Assembly (NCBI RefSeq): GCF_014205295.1
Contig: NZ_JACHNF010000001.1
Coordinates: 3,658,001-3,722,000 of the forward strand
Source: Kribbella solani
GTDB lineage: Bacteria; Actinomycetota; Actinomycetes; Propionibacteriales; Kribbellaceae
DNA length: 64,000 nucleotides
Reading direction: 5' to 3'
The stretch's first letter is position 1; each line of letters starts with the position of its first letter. The notes beneath the pieces were generated by a model. The model was not told the origin of the DNA. It saw only the letters and a program-made list of their open reading frames with translations, and searched no databases. Made by a program: the position numbers and the translations under genes. This document shows, in pieces, positions 50,873 to 59,734 of the stretch.

Positions 50873-51481
50873 TTATTGCACCCGTTCGGCCCGGGTACGG
50901 GCGACCGTGCCGGTGCGGAGTGGACGCAACGCGGCAGCCAGATCCAGGAGCTCGGTGACGAAGCGCTCGAGGCGTTCAACGATGTCGGGGGCAACCAAAC
51001 ACGGTTCGCCACCGTTGACTGCCGGCAGGTAGTCGGAGTCCATCGTGCACAGTGGCGTCGTCGTACTGACGCCGCGGAGACCACGGACCACCGTACGCAA
51101 CTGGTCCACCGCTTGCGTACTGCGCTGGCGCCCGTGGCTGGCCAACCCGACCGGCTTGTGCTGGAACTGCCGCATCGACAAGCAGTCCAGCGCATTCTTG
51201 AGTACGCCGGAGAACGAGTTGTGATAGAGCGGCGATGCCAGCACGATCGCGTCGGCGGCGTCGGTCAGCTTGACCAGTCGGCGCACGGCCAGGTCGGGGT
51301 GGTTCTCGGGAGCCCGGTGGAACGCCGGATCGGCGATCGGTACCGGTTGCTCCGCGAGATCCCACCAGGCGACTTTCGCGTTGTCGGTGGACAGCCGGGC
51401 ACCGACCGCGGTCGCGAGCGCGGTCGTGTACGAAGGTTTGCGCACGCTGCCCGTGACGACGAGAACCCGTAGCTCAGTCAC
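50873..51481 (-). CDS. NAD(P)H-dependent FMN reductase
   Basis: A 202-aa flavodoxin-like reductase starting at GTG 51481 (VTELRVLVVTGSVRKPSYT). The phosphate loop GSVRKPSYT and LASPLYHNSFSGVLKN are typical of SsuE/MsuE-like FMN reductases. It could supply reduced flavin, also to the UbiX/UbiD prenyl-FMN route, or reduce a pathway intermediate. GTGA overlap with the dienelactone hydrolase gene. Confidence 0.88.
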   Translation of the reverse strand: MTELRVLVVTGSVRKPSYTTALATAVGARLSTDNAKVAWWDLAEQPVPIADPAFHRAPENHPDLAVRRLVKLTDAADAIVLASPLYHNSFSGVLKNALDCLSMRQFQHKPVGLASHGRQRSTQAVDQLRTVVRGLRGVSTTTPLCTMDSDYLPAVNGGEPCLVAPDIVERLERFVTELLDLAAALRPLRTGTVARTRAERVQ

Positions 51482-52221
51482 GATCGGGTTGCCCAGCGGC
51501 GAGTTGGTCCGGGCGAGGCTGTGGTGAGGAGTTGGCTGGTGAGGAAAGCGACCGCCTGCGGCCAGGATGCTGCTCGCGCGTCGGCGTTGTGCGGTTCCGG
51601 ATGCCCGTCGACGTCCATGAAACCGTGCTCGGCCGCCGGGTACACCTGGATCGTCGTCGGCGCGCCACGCTCCTGCAAGGTGGCCTGCAGGTCGAGGAAG
51701 GTGTCCAGTTTGGTCAGATGATCCTGGCCGGCATAGATCAGGTGTACGGGCGCGGTGATACTGCCCGCGACCTCCACCGCATCCACCTCCAGGTGCGGCG
51801 GCAGCGGCCGGATCAGCGTCGGGAAGTACGGCACGACCGCGGCCAGCCGGTGATCGACGGCCGCGTGCATCAGGTTGAACCGTCCACCCATACAGAAGCC
51901 GATCGTCCCGACCCGTCGAGCGCCCAGGTCCTCGATCAAGTAGTCGGCACACGTGGTCAGCTCGGCGATCACGGTCGAGTCCTTCAACGCGGCCGAGCGG
52001 GCGCGCACCTCCTTGTGGTCAGCCGCCGGCGCCTGGCCCGGGTACGGGTCCCAGATCAATGTGGTCAGCCCAGCGCCGGCCAGCTCGGCCGCCAGGTCCC
52101 GCACCCGCTGGTTGAGCCCGAAGGCGAAAGGCACCAGCAGAACCGCGGCGTCGTTGCCCGCCTCGGCCCGCGCCAAGTGACCGGACAGGCCACGAAACTC
52201 AAGGTCTTCGGATGTCGTCAT
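51478..52221 (-). CDS. Dienelactone hydrolase family protein 1
   Basis: A 247-aa alpha/beta hydrolase. The nucleophile is Cys in GFCMGGRFN, as in true dienelactone hydrolases, with Asp in YAGQDHLT and His in AAEHGFMDV. These enzymes open enol-lactones formed after ring cleavage. ATG 52221 with TTGGAG is preferred to the upstream TTG. A second such gene starts at 63428, so the cluster has two. Confidence 0.9.
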   Translation of the reverse strand: MTTSEDLEFRGLSGHLARAEAGNDAAVLLVPFAFGLNQRVRDLAAELAGAGLTTLIWDPYPGQAPAADHKEVRARSAALKDSTVIAELTTCADYLIEDLGARRVGTIGFCMGGRFNLMHAAVDHRLAAVVPYFPTLIRPLPPHLEVDAVEVAGSITAPVHLIYAGQDHLTKLDTFLDLQATLQERGAPTTIQVYPAAEHGFMDVDGHPEPHNADARAASWPQAVAFLTSQLLTTASPGPTRRWATRS

Positions 52222-52245
52222 GATTTGGTACTCCAAAAGTAGGCG

Positions 52246-52635
52246 TCACCAGCTGCTGCTGGTCCGCGACTGGAACCGCCAGCCGTCAGCGGTACGGATG
52301 AACACGTCGGTCATCAGACCGAAGGCATGAATGACCGGAGCCGCTCCGGCATCCACGCGCAGCCGCAGGTTGTAGCAGCGGCCGCTGGCACGGTCCTTGC
52401 CGTCAGCAACGATCCTGATGTTGGTATACAGATGCCGAACCCCGGCCGTCCCCTCACCGAGACCGCGCAGCTGGTCCCGGCCTCGGGTGACGCGACCGTC
52501 AGCGCGGGTAAAGGAACCGTCAGCGGTGAACAGCTCGGCGGCCGCACCGGGTTCTCCGAGATCGAAACAGTGCGCGTACTGGGCGTACAGGTCGTGGATT
52601 TCCAGCAGGTCCGCCGCGGCGAGCACGTCATTCAT
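52246..52635 (-). CDS. SnoaL-like (NTF2-fold) protein
   Basis: A 129-aa small alpha+beta cone protein (LEIHDLYAQYAHCFDLGEPG, LFTADGSFTR, HLYTNIRIV, GLMTDVFIRTADGWRF). In catabolic operons such proteins act as small subunits, isomerases, dehydratases or lactonases. It overlaps the FAD monooxygenase stop by 4 bp and therefore probably works directly with that enzyme. No decisive active-site pattern is visible. Confidence 0.83.
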   Translation of the reverse strand: MNDVLAAADLLEIHDLYAQYAHCFDLGEPGAAAELFTADGSFTRADGRVTRGRDQLRGLGEGTAGVRHLYTNIRIVADGKDRASGRCYNLRLRVDAGAAPVIHAFGLMTDVFIRTADGWRFQSRTSSSW

Positions 52636-54269
52636 TGGCCGCCCCCACGAACAGTGTCCAGGGCCGCCGCCGGATCGGGCGGCTCGCTGTCTCCCCGCCA
52701 CGCGACATGCCCGTCGGGGCGTACGAGCACCAGCCGCCGCTCGTACTGCCGCGCCAGCTCGGGATCGTCCCAGCGGATGACGCGCAGTGGTATACCAAAT
52801 TTCTCCGCCGCCACCCGGAACCCGCCGGACCAGGCACCGTCGAACGCCAGCAACGTGAACCCGTCGCCGAAAAGATCCAGCGTCGAGCGCCCATCCGGCA
52901 GTACGCAGTGCGGCGCCCGGTTGCCCGGCGCGCTGCTCTGCACCCAGGACGCGGCATCGTCGAACGAGACCGGCTCAGCCGGATCCGAGTCGCCCAGCAC
53001 GACGATCGGCGATCCGGCGTAGCTGTAGCCCAGCTCCAGCGCCGGTGATTCCAGCGCGAACTCCTTCTCCCGGCTGGCCTTGATCCTGGCCGCAAGCTCC
53101 GTCCGGTGACTCGCGCCTTCGACCGTGTCGTCCTCCAGCGAGGACGGGATCTCCAACCGGGTGTCGTCCCGGTGCAGCGCCTCGGCGTACCCGATGTTCC
53201 GCAGCCCGACCGGCCGCCGCTCGGCCTCGTACGACCGCAGCAGTCCCGGTCCGCCCCAGCCATCCACGACCGCGGCGAGCTTCCACCCGAGATCCACCGC
53301 GTCCCCGAGGCCGGTGTTCATGCCGAAACCGCCGGCCGGCCAGGGCAGATGCGCCGCGTCTCCGGCCAGGAACACCCGCTCGGTCCCGTACGAGTCGGCG
53401 ACCACGCAGTGCCCCGACCAGGTCCGGGCGTTGAGGATCTCGAATGGCATACCAGGCAACGCCCGCCGGCAGACTTCTTCGGTGTCCATCGCGGACAGGT
53501 CGTAGTTCTTGTCGTGCCACAGGTTGACCCGCCACTCGTCCCGCCCATCGACAGAGGTGACGACGCCACGCGCGCGCGGCCCGACGAGGTTGTAGTAGGC
53601 GGCCGGTCCGACGGTCCGGTGCGAGTTGAGCGGAGCGCGGACGGTGATCGCGACGTTGGCCGTCTCGGCGAAGCGTCCGCTCAAACCGATCCCGAGCTGT
53701 TTGCGTACGCCGCTGCGGCCGCCGTCGCATCCCGCGAGATAGCTGACCTGCACCTGCTCGGTCGTCCCGCTCTCGAGATCGGTGAGCTGTACGAGGACGC
53801 CGTCGGCGCTCTCCGTGAAGCCGTCGACCCGAGTACGCAACCGGATCGTCACCGCGGACAGCCCGCGGACGGTGTCCAGCAAGACTGGGTCGAAGTAGGT
53901 TTTCGGGCACCAGATCCGCGATTCCGGGCTGAACCGTGATCGTCCCGCGGGATCGCCGTTGGCCGGGTGCTCGAAGCCGACCAGTTCATGGCCGGCGAAG
54001 CTTGTCACGTACCGGTAGCTGCGCGGGTGATCCGCCGGGAACCCCGAGTACCGCACGGCGTCGGCGATGCCCCAGCGGCGCAGATGTTCCATTGTCCGGG
54101 TGTTGACCAGGTTCGCGGTGGTGAAGTCGACCGTGCCGGTCCCCTGATCCACCAACAGCGTCGGCACACCCCGCCGCCCCAACTCAACCGCAAGCGAAAG
54201 CCCCACCGGCCCCCCACCAGCCACCAAAACCACAGCCCGCCCACCACCCACCGCACCCGACGCACTCAC
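52632..54269 (-). CDS. FAD-dependent aromatic monooxygenase
   Basis: A 545-aa class A flavin hydroxylase. FAD site VLVAGGGPVGLSLAVELGR, GD motif VFLAGDAAHLPWPAGGFGMN, and a C-terminal thioredoxin-like domain ending LVRPDGHVAWRG, where many members keep no activity but aid dimerisation. It would add a hydroxyl to an aromatic ring, possibly with decarboxylation upstream by UbiD. It starts at GTG 54269 overlapping the CaiB stop. Confidence 0.92.
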   Translation of the reverse strand: MSASGAVGGGRAVVLVAGGGPVGLSLAVELGRRGVPTLLVDQGTGTVDFTTANLVNTRTMEHLRRWGIADAVRYSGFPADHPRSYRYVTSFAGHELVGFEHPANGDPAGRSRFSPESRIWCPKTYFDPVLLDTVRGLSAVTIRLRTRVDGFTESADGVLVQLTDLESGTTEQVQVSYLAGCDGGRSGVRKQLGIGLSGRFAETANVAITVRAPLNSHRTVGPAAYYNLVGPRARGVVTSVDGRDEWRVNLWHDKNYDLSAMDTEEVCRRALPGMPFEILNARTWSGHCVVADSYGTERVFLAGDAAHLPWPAGGFGMNTGLGDAVDLGWKLAAVVDGWGGPGLLRSYEAERRPVGLRNIGYAEALHRDDTRLEIPSSLEDDTVEGASHRTELAARIKASREKEFALESPALELGYSYAGSPIVVLGDSDPAEPVSFDDAASWVQSSAPGNRAPHCVLPDGRSTLDLFGDGFTLLAFDGAWSGGFRVAAEKFGIPLRVIRWDDPELARQYERRLVLVRPDGHVAWRGDSEPPDPAAALDTVRGGGQ

Positions 54270-55435
54270 AGGACGTGCTCCGTGGTGAGGCGGTCGATGG
54301 CGTCGGCGGACAGGCCGAGCAGTTCGGAGTAGATCTCGTGGTTGTGCTGACCCTGCGCCGGTGCGGGCGACGTGATCGCCGACGGGGTCTCACTGAACCG
54401 CACCCACGGACGCAGGAAGCGCGCCGTAGGCGCTCGCGGATCCTCCACCTCGACGAACGCACCCCGCGCCTCGAGATGCTCGTCCTCCAACACCTCAGAC
54501 AACCGGAGGACCGGCCCGGCCGAGATCCCGATGGACAGGAACACCTTCCACAGCTCGTCCCGGCTGGTCTCGCGGACCCAGGCCGACACCTCCGCCTCCA
54601 GCGCCTCGACGTTCGCCCTGCGATCGGCGGCCGTGGCGAACCGGGGATCGGCGATCGCCTCCGGCCGCCCCATCGCCGCCGCGAACCGCTCCCACAGATC
54701 GTTGGTGATGTCCGGCAGATGAAACGCGATGTACCCGTCGGCGCACCGCTTCGGCGCGATACCGACCGGCCGTCCCTCCACCTGGGTGTGGAAGTTCGCG
54801 ATCATGAAGCCCATCAGGGCCTCCTGCATCGACACCGACACCTGCTGACCCGGACCGCCACGCTCGCGGGCGAACAGCGCGGCAAGAATGCCCAGCGCCA
54901 TCGACACCCCGGCCGCCTCGTCGCCGATCCCCTGCGGCTTCAGGCCGTCCTGGCCGGCGTTGTCCCAGGCACTCGCGGTCCACCCGCTGCTCGCCATGAT
55001 CGTCGCCGCGTTCGCCCGCATATGCGCGTACGGCCCGTCCTCGCCGTAACCGCGCGAACTGGCGTATATCAGGTCCGGGTTGAGCTCCTTCAGTTTGGTA
55101 TACCCAATGCCCAGCCGGTCCATCACCCCGACCGAGAAGTTCTCCACCACCACGTCGGCCTTGCGGGCCAGCTCGCGGAACAGCTGGACGCCGCGCGGGT
55201 CCTTGAGGTTCAGCGTGATGGCCTTCTTGTTCACGTTGACGACGCGGAACTCGTACCCGTCGTGATCGGCGTCGACCGGCATCCAGGCATGCCGGAAGCG
55301 GTCCCCGGCGCCGTGCTCGATCTTGATCACCTTCGCGCCCAGATGCGCGAGCAGCATGGTGGCGAACGGGCCGTTCAGGACATGGGTCAGATCGAGGACC
55401 AGGACGCCGTCGAGCGGCCCTTTCCGGATGGACAT
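54266..55435 (-). CDS. CaiB/BaiF family protein (class III CoA-transferase-like)
   Basis: A 389-aa protein with the typical N-terminus (LDGVLVLDLTHVLNGPFATM) and SSRGYGEDGPYAHMRANAAT. Class III CoA-transferases carry a catalytic Asp in the GYD segment after GPY. Here the aligned residue is Ala 143 (R-A-N-A-A-T), so classical transferase chemistry may be lost or altered. The rest (GIGDEAAGVSMALGILAALFA) is intact. It may be a CoA-binding partner or use another residue. The start is the last of three tandem RBS/ATG units. Confidence 0.88.
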   Translation of the reverse strand: MSIRKGPLDGVLVLDLTHVLNGPFATMLLAHLGAKVIKIEHGAGDRFRHAWMPVDADHDGYEFRVVNVNKKAITLNLKDPRGVQLFRELARKADVVVENFSVGVMDRLGIGYTKLKELNPDLIYASSRGYGEDGPYAHMRANAATIMASSGWTASAWDNAGQDGLKPQGIGDEAAGVSMALGILAALFARERGGPGQQVSVSMQEALMGFMIANFHTQVEGRPVGIAPKRCADGYIAFHLPDITNDLWERFAAAMGRPEAIADPRFATAADRRANVEALEAEVSAWVRETSRDELWKVFLSIGISAGPVLRLSEVLEDEHLEARGAFVEVEDPRAPTARFLRPWVRFSETPSAITSPAPAQGQHNHEIYSELLGLSADAIDRLTTEHVL

Positions 55436-55486
55436 CAGTTACCTCCACGCATCAGTTACCTCCATGCATCAGTTGTCTCCACGCAT
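55433..55486 (-). repeat. 17-bp tandem repeat with RBS, TGATG and start codon
   Basis: ATGs at 55486, 55469, 55452 and 55435 are exactly 17 bp apart, each of the last three preceded by GGAGGTAACTG or GGAGACAACTG and overlapping a TGA. The first ATG is a codon of the DUF35 gene (M-R-G-D-N-stop), the next two open 5-codon peptides (M-H-G-G-N, M-R-G-G-N), and the last starts the CaiB gene. Confidence 0.9.
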
Positions 55487-55885
55487 CGTTGGCAGGGCGA
55501 TCTCCGGGGAGACCGGCGTGAATTCGGCGGCGACGGGCAGCCCGATCCGTACGTCGCCGGGTCGGCAGCCGAGCAGCTTGGTCGTCAGTACGACCTGCCC
55601 GTCGGTGCCGTCGAGTACGACCTCCGCGAGCACGTACGGCACCTTGCCCAAGGCCGGATGCAGGACCCGGTGGACCACCACCCACGACCGCACGACTCCG
55701 GAGCCAGGCAGCTCGACCCACTCATGTGCTTGCGAATGGCAACCAGGACAGAACTCCGCCGGAGGATGCCGCCACCGCCCACAACCGGTGCATCGCTGAG
55801 CACGCACCCGACCCTGAGCACAGCCCGCCCAGAACGGCGCGCTGTCGGCATCGGGTACGGGCAGCGGCGGCCCAGATCCCTTCAT
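55469..55885 (-). CDS. DUF35 Zn-ribbon/OB-fold protein
   Basis: A 138-aa acyl-CoA-associated protein. The zinc ribbon is CTGCGRWRHPPAEFCPGC, and the OB fold follows (VRSWVVVHRVLHPALG, YVLAEVVLDG). DUF35 proteins bind thiolases and help load or channel acyl-CoA, and the thiolase gene is immediately upstream with a 4-bp overlap. The pair is therefore functional in all likelihood. Its last codons form the first unit of the 17-bp repeat. Confidence 0.92.
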   Translation of the reverse strand: MKGSGPPLPVPDADSAPFWAGCAQGRVRAQRCTGCGRWRHPPAEFCPGCHSQAHEWVELPGSGVVRSWVVVHRVLHPALGKVPYVLAEVVLDGTDGQVVLTTKLLGCRPGDVRIGLPVAAEFTPVSPEIALPTMRGDN

Positions 55886-57066
55886 CCAAAGGCCTTTCTC
55901 AGTACGAGCGAGCTGTCGCCACCTTGTCCGCAGACGAGCCCGACCTCGGCGTCACGGACCTGACGACAACGCCCGCGATCATGGTCGTGAGCGCCGGCAC
56001 ACAAGTCGTCGCGAACCCCCTGAGTACGCAGCTGCTGCACCGCCTCCACGACATGCCCGAGCCCTTGCAGGTACGCCTCCGACAACAGACCACCGTGGGT
56101 ATTGAGCGGCGTCGCGCCATCGAGACCCGCCTGCCCATCCGCGATCCAAGCCGGCGCCGCGCCGACCTCACACAGACCGAAATCCTCCACATGCTGCAGG
56201 CAGGTGCCGGTGAAAGCGTCGTAAAGCTGAGCGAAATCGAGCTCGTCGACGGTGATCCCAGCAGCCCGGTACAAGGCAGGCGCGGCCGCCGCGGCGTGCG
56301 TACGGTGATCCGTCGCCGGAACCGCGCCGCCGAGACCGGCCAGGATCGACACGCCACCGTGCCGCAGGTCCCGCGCCCGCTCGCTCGAAGTCACGACCAG
56401 CGCGGCCGCGCCATCGCTGGTGAGACAGCAGTCCATCCGCCGGAACGGCTCGACGATCCACGGCGACTCCTGATGCTCCGCCACCGTCAGCGGGTCCCGC
56501 ATCATCGCTTTGGTGTTCAGTACGGCATGCTCACGCTGGAGCACGGCCAGCCCGGCGAAATCGCGGTTCGTGATCCCGTACCGCTGCATGTACGCGGTGA
56601 CGGCCGGCCCGAGATTCGCGGCCGCGTGCAGCGCGCCGAACGGTACGCCCCACTGCCGTTTGCCGCGGGCCTGATCCGGTGGCGGCAGCAGCGCCGGTCG
56701 TTCACTGCGGCCGTTCATCGCCCGGTATACCAAAACGTTCTCGCACAGCCCGGCGTACACGGCCATCGCCGCCGAGAGCACCGCCGAGCAGGCCGCGGCG
56801 CCGCCAAGGTTGTCGAACAACTGGTAGTCACACCGGCTGAGCCCCAGCGCGGCAACGAGTTCTTCGGGCCACATCGTGTCCGGCGCCCAGCCGTAGCAAT
56901 AGGTCACGACGCCATCGATGTCCGCGCTGGTCAGGCCGGCGTCGTCGATCGCCCGCAGGCTCGCTTCGGTTGCCAACGCGGTGGTCGTACGGCCCGAGTC
57001 GCGGCCGAACGCGGTCCAGCCGATGCCCGCGATCGCGGTCGCGGCGCGAAAGGCCGCGCCGGTCAC
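55882..57066 (-). CDS. Thiolase-family protein (SCP2/acetyl-CoA acetyltransferase type)
   Basis: A 394-aa thiolase-like protein with LFDNLGGAAACSAVLSA at the position of the nucleophile region, LDFAQLYDAFTG and the C-terminal NTHGGLLSEAYLQG His motif. It belongs to the lipid-transfer/SCP2-like thiolases that work with DUF35 proteins, including aldolase-type retro-Claisen enzymes of steroid catabolism. Cleavage of a beta-keto or beta-hydroxy acyl-CoA formed in this pathway is a reasonable inference. Confidence 0.88.
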   Translation of the reverse strand: MTGAAFRAATAIAGIGWTAFGRDSGRTTTALATEASLRAIDDAGLTSADIDGVVTYCYGWAPDTMWPEELVAALGLSRCDYQLFDNLGGAAACSAVLSAAMAVYAGLCENVLVYRAMNGRSERPALLPPPDQARGKRQWGVPFGALHAAANLGPAVTAYMQRYGITNRDFAGLAVLQREHAVLNTKAMMRDPLTVAEHQESPWIVEPFRRMDCCLTSDGAAALVVTSSERARDLRHGGVSILAGLGGAVPATDHRTHAAAAAPALYRAAGITVDELDFAQLYDAFTGTCLQHVEDFGLCEVGAAPAWIADGQAGLDGATPLNTHGGLLSEAYLQGLGHVVEAVQQLRTQGVRDDLCAGAHDHDRGRCRQVRDAEVGLVCGQGGDSSLVLRKAFG

Positions 57067-58544
57067 GAGGTCTGCTCCGGATGAAAAGTGCGCGGTACGG
57101 ACGGGACGCCGGTGAAGCCGAGCTCGGACCAGCGCCGAGTGACCCGGTCGTACGTCTCACGCCGCAACGCGGTCCGCTCGGAGAACACGTCGAGATACCG
57201 GTGATCACGACAGGCATTGATCAAAGCCTTGGAGCCGTACCGGCGGATCTCCGGCGGGTTGAGCGTGGGGTCCAGCGGGGTCGACCAGGTCTTGCGCAGG
57301 ATGTCGATGTCGTCGATCGGACTGCAGCGCGTCGACATCGCCCACAACACGTCGTTCAGATCAGTGGGATCGACATCGTCGTCGACGGCAACGATCCACT
57401 TGGTGTAGTACGCGCCGCCGGGGCACTGCGCGGCGAGCGCCAGCGCCTGCGCGGCATGCCCCGCGTACCGCTGGGCCAGCGAGATCACCACGACACCGAA
57501 ACCGCCGGCCGCCGCGGGATGCGAGTAGACCCCGGCGATTCCCGGAATGCCCATCCGCTGCAGGTCGTTCCAGATCCGGGCCGACCGCACGATGCCGAAG
57601 AACGTCGACTGTTCACAGGCCGGATGGTCGGCCATCAACGCGTGGGTGACGATCGGGTCGTCCCGGTGGTGGATGGCCTTGACCCGCAGCAGCGGCGCGG
57701 CACCCTCGGGACGGCCGTAGTACCCGGTGAACTCGCCGAACGGTCCTTCCATCCGGCGCGCGCCCGGCTCGGCGACACATTCCAGTACGACGTCAGCCCG
57801 GGCCGGGATCAGGAGATCGCTGTGACGGGCCTGCACTACTTCGACCGGAGCGCCGCGCAGGCCGCCGACATGGTCGTACTCCGAGACGTTCTTCGGGAAA
57901 CTCTGCGAGCTGACCAGGAACTGCAGCGGGTCGACCCCGAGCACCACGCAGACCGGCACGTCCTCGCCGCGCGCCCAGCGACCTTCGATGTGCAGCAGCG
58001 CGTCCTTGCCGGGGGACATGTACAGCCCGAGCTCGTCGCGCCCGTGCACCATCATCCGGTACGTGCCGAGGTTGAGGTTGCCGCCTTCGGGGTTGCGGGT
58101 GATCACCGAGTCGGCGGTCCCGAGGTACCGGCCGCCGTCACCGGGCCAGAAAGTTGCGGCGGGCAACTGCCCGAGGTCGATCCGGTCGCCGGTCAGGGTG
58201 TTCTGGAAGACCGGCGCGGCGCCCGGGTCGACGAGCTTCGGCTCGATCACGCGGCCGAGCTTGCGCATCGTTGCCTCGATCAACTCGGTCGTGCCGAGCT
58301 CCGGGTCCTCACCGAGCGCGACCGCGACCCGCCGCCGGCTGGAGCCGAACGGGTTCCAGAGCGCGCGGTACCCGGGCCGGCCGGCGATGTTCTCGAAGAG
58401 CAGCGCGGGCCCGCCCTCACGGCGACCGGCCAGGTACGTGATCGCCGACATCTCCTCGTCGACGTCCACCTCGGCGCCGATCCGCTGCACTTCGCCCAAC
58501 TCGTCCACGACCGCCAGCCACTCACGCAAGTCGCTCACAACCAC
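57063..58544 (-). CDS. ubiD: UbiD-family prenyl-FMN decarboxylase
   Basis: A 493-aa UbiD-type (de)carboxylase for aromatic or alpha,beta-unsaturated acids, using prenylated FMN made by UbiX. The Glu-Arg-Glu site is recognisable with MEGPFGEFTGYYG holding the two acidic residues and a prFMN-contact Arg in the TADSVITRNPEGG region. Length is normal. It follows a VOC gene and overlaps the thiolase start by 4 bp. A ubiX gene lies 0.6 kb upstream on the same strand but in a separate unit. Confidence 0.93.
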   Translation of the reverse strand: MVVSDLREWLAVVDELGEVQRIGAEVDVDEEMSAITYLAGRREGGPALLFENIAGRPGYRALWNPFGSSRRRVAVALGEDPELGTTELIEATMRKLGRVIEPKLVDPGAAPVFQNTLTGDRIDLGQLPAATFWPGDGGRYLGTADSVITRNPEGGNLNLGTYRMMVHGRDELGLYMSPGKDALLHIEGRWARGEDVPVCVVLGVDPLQFLVSSQSFPKNVSEYDHVGGLRGAPVEVVQARHSDLLIPARADVVLECVAEPGARRMEGPFGEFTGYYGRPEGAAPLLRVKAIHHRDDPIVTHALMADHPACEQSTFFGIVRSARIWNDLQRMGIPGIAGVYSHPAAAGGFGVVVISLAQRYAGHAAQALALAAQCPGGAYYTKWIVAVDDDVDPTDLNDVLWAMSTRCSPIDDIDILRKTWSTPLDPTLNPPEIRRYGSKALINACRDHRYLDVFSERTALRRETYDRVTRRWSELGFTGVPSVPRTFHPEQTS

Positions 58545-58597
58545 TTCGGCAACCTCCTCATCAGATACGTCAGATACGGCTCATCAGGGTGACCTGC

Positions 58598-59104
58598 TCA
58601 GCCGACCGGGTTCGCCGCGGCTTCTTCGAGTGAGCGGACTCGCCGCCACTGCTCCGCCGGACGGGCCTTGCCGTCCCAGCCGATCTGATCCATCCCGGTG
58701 TAGAGCTCGACGTCGTACCCGTCCGGATCCAGGAACTCCAGCCCGGGATTGCACCCCGGACCCTTCCGTCCTTCGAAAACGATCGGCACCCCACGCGCAT
58801 GCAGGAAGTCCCGGATCTCGATCAGCTCCGCGAGCGAACCCACCTCGAAGGCGCAGTGATCGAACCCACGCTGCCGGCGGCTCTTGTCCGGCAGCGGGTT
58901 GTCCTCGTCGGCCGGCGCCAGCCCGAGCACGTGATGATCCGCCGCGCAGCGCAGGAACACGTACCCGTGCTCGTTCCGGTCGGAGACCGTGAACCCCATC
59001 ACCTCGGTGTAGAAGCGGGTGCTCACCTCGATGTCGCGCACCCGCAGAATCAAATGCCCGAGCTTCCGCACCTTCACCGGAGTCCCGGAAGTCCTGTCAC
59101 CCAT
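58598..59104 (-). CDS. VOC-family protein (extradiol dioxygenase/glyoxalase fold)
   Basis: A 168-aa single-module VOC protein: first metal His in LGHLILRVRDIEVSTRFY, then CAADHHVLGL, DHCAFEVGS and a Glu in DVELYTGMDQ. With four potential ligands it could be a ring-cleavage dioxygenase, an isomerase or a hydrolase. Its tail MDQIGWDGKARP resembles the tails of both modules of the 62159 protein, indicating a shared lineage. ATG 59104 is chosen because the GTG two codons upstream leaves no room for the GGAGG site. Confidence 0.88.
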   Translation of the reverse strand: MGDRTSGTPVKVRKLGHLILRVRDIEVSTRFYTEVMGFTVSDRNEHGYVFLRCAADHHVLGLAPADEDNPLPDKSRRQRGFDHCAFEVGSLAELIEIRDFLHARGVPIVFEGRKGPGCNPGLEFLDPDGYDVELYTGMDQIGWDGKARPAEQWRRVRSLEEAAANPVG

Positions 59105-59116
59105 CTCCACCTCCAG

Positions 59117-59146
59117 ATTTACTACAGGCCTCTACTTTGTATCATG
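59117..59146. promoter_or_regulatory. Catabolic-cluster operator, site 1
   Basis: A 30-bp box containing ACTACAGGCCTCTACT (59121-59136), immediately upstream of the VOC/UbiD operon. 25 of the first 29 positions match the box at 60621-60650. The centre AGGCCT with TA flanks is nearly palindromic. Confidence 0.75.
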
Positions 59147-59152
59147 TAACAG

Positions 59153-59734
59153 TTAGCTCGACCACCGCTGGATCAGGTTCAGGTGGATGCCGAACTGGTC
59201 GAGGATCTTCACCACCGTGTGGTCGATCAGGTCCTCGACCGTGTCCGGGCGGTGGTAGAACGCGGGCACCGGCGGCAGGATCGTCGCGCCGGATTCGGTT
59301 GCCTGGGTCATCAATCGGAGATGCCCCAGGTGCAACGGCGTTTCCCGGACCGCGAGGACGAGCGGTCGCCGTTCCTTCAGGCAGACGTCCGCGGCCCGGG
59401 TGAGCAGGTTGTCGTTGTAGCTGGACGCGATCGCCGACAGCGACTTGATCGAGCACGGCGCCACCGCCATCCCCATGGTCAGGAACGATCCACTGGAGAT
59501 CGCGGCGGACAGATCGCGATCGTCATGGACGTGATCCGCCAGGCCCAGCACGGTTTCGGGATCGCGGCCCAGCTCCAGTTCGATCGTCCGCCGGGCACCG
59601 CGCGACACGACGAGATGGAGCTCGATGTCCGGCCGGTGCTCCCGAAGTGCCTCCACCAGGCGTACGCCGTAGTGCGGCGCGCTTGCTCCCGAGATCCCGA
59701 CCACCAACCGGGACGGCGGTTCGACGGCACTCAT
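59153..59734 (-). CDS. ubiX: UbiX-type flavin prenyltransferase
   Basis: A 193-aa enzyme that makes prenylated FMN for UbiD. LVVGISGASAPHYGVRLVEAL, the AVAPCSIKSLSAIASSYND segment, LVLAVRETPLHLGHLRLM and PPVPAFYHRP are all diagnostic. ATG 59734 overlaps the stop of the PEP-mutase-like gene by 4 bp. It lies in an operon opposite the class II aldolases, yet under the same kind of box as ubiD. Confidence 0.95.
   Translation of the reverse strand: MSAVEPPSRLVVGISGASAPHYGVRLVEALREHRPDIELHLVVSRGARRTIELELGRDPETVLGLADHVHDDRDLSAAISSGSFLTMGMAVAPCSIKSLSAIASSYNDNLLTRAADVCLKERRPLVLAVRETPLHLGHLRLMTQATESGATILPPVPAFYHRPDTVEDLIDHTVVKILDQFGIHLNLIQRWSS

Noticed and set aside
54275..55963. A 562-codon plus-strand frame antisense to the CaiB and DUF35 genes
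   Set aside because: Shadow of well-supported minus-strand genes; composition is Arg/His/Pro-rich without domains.
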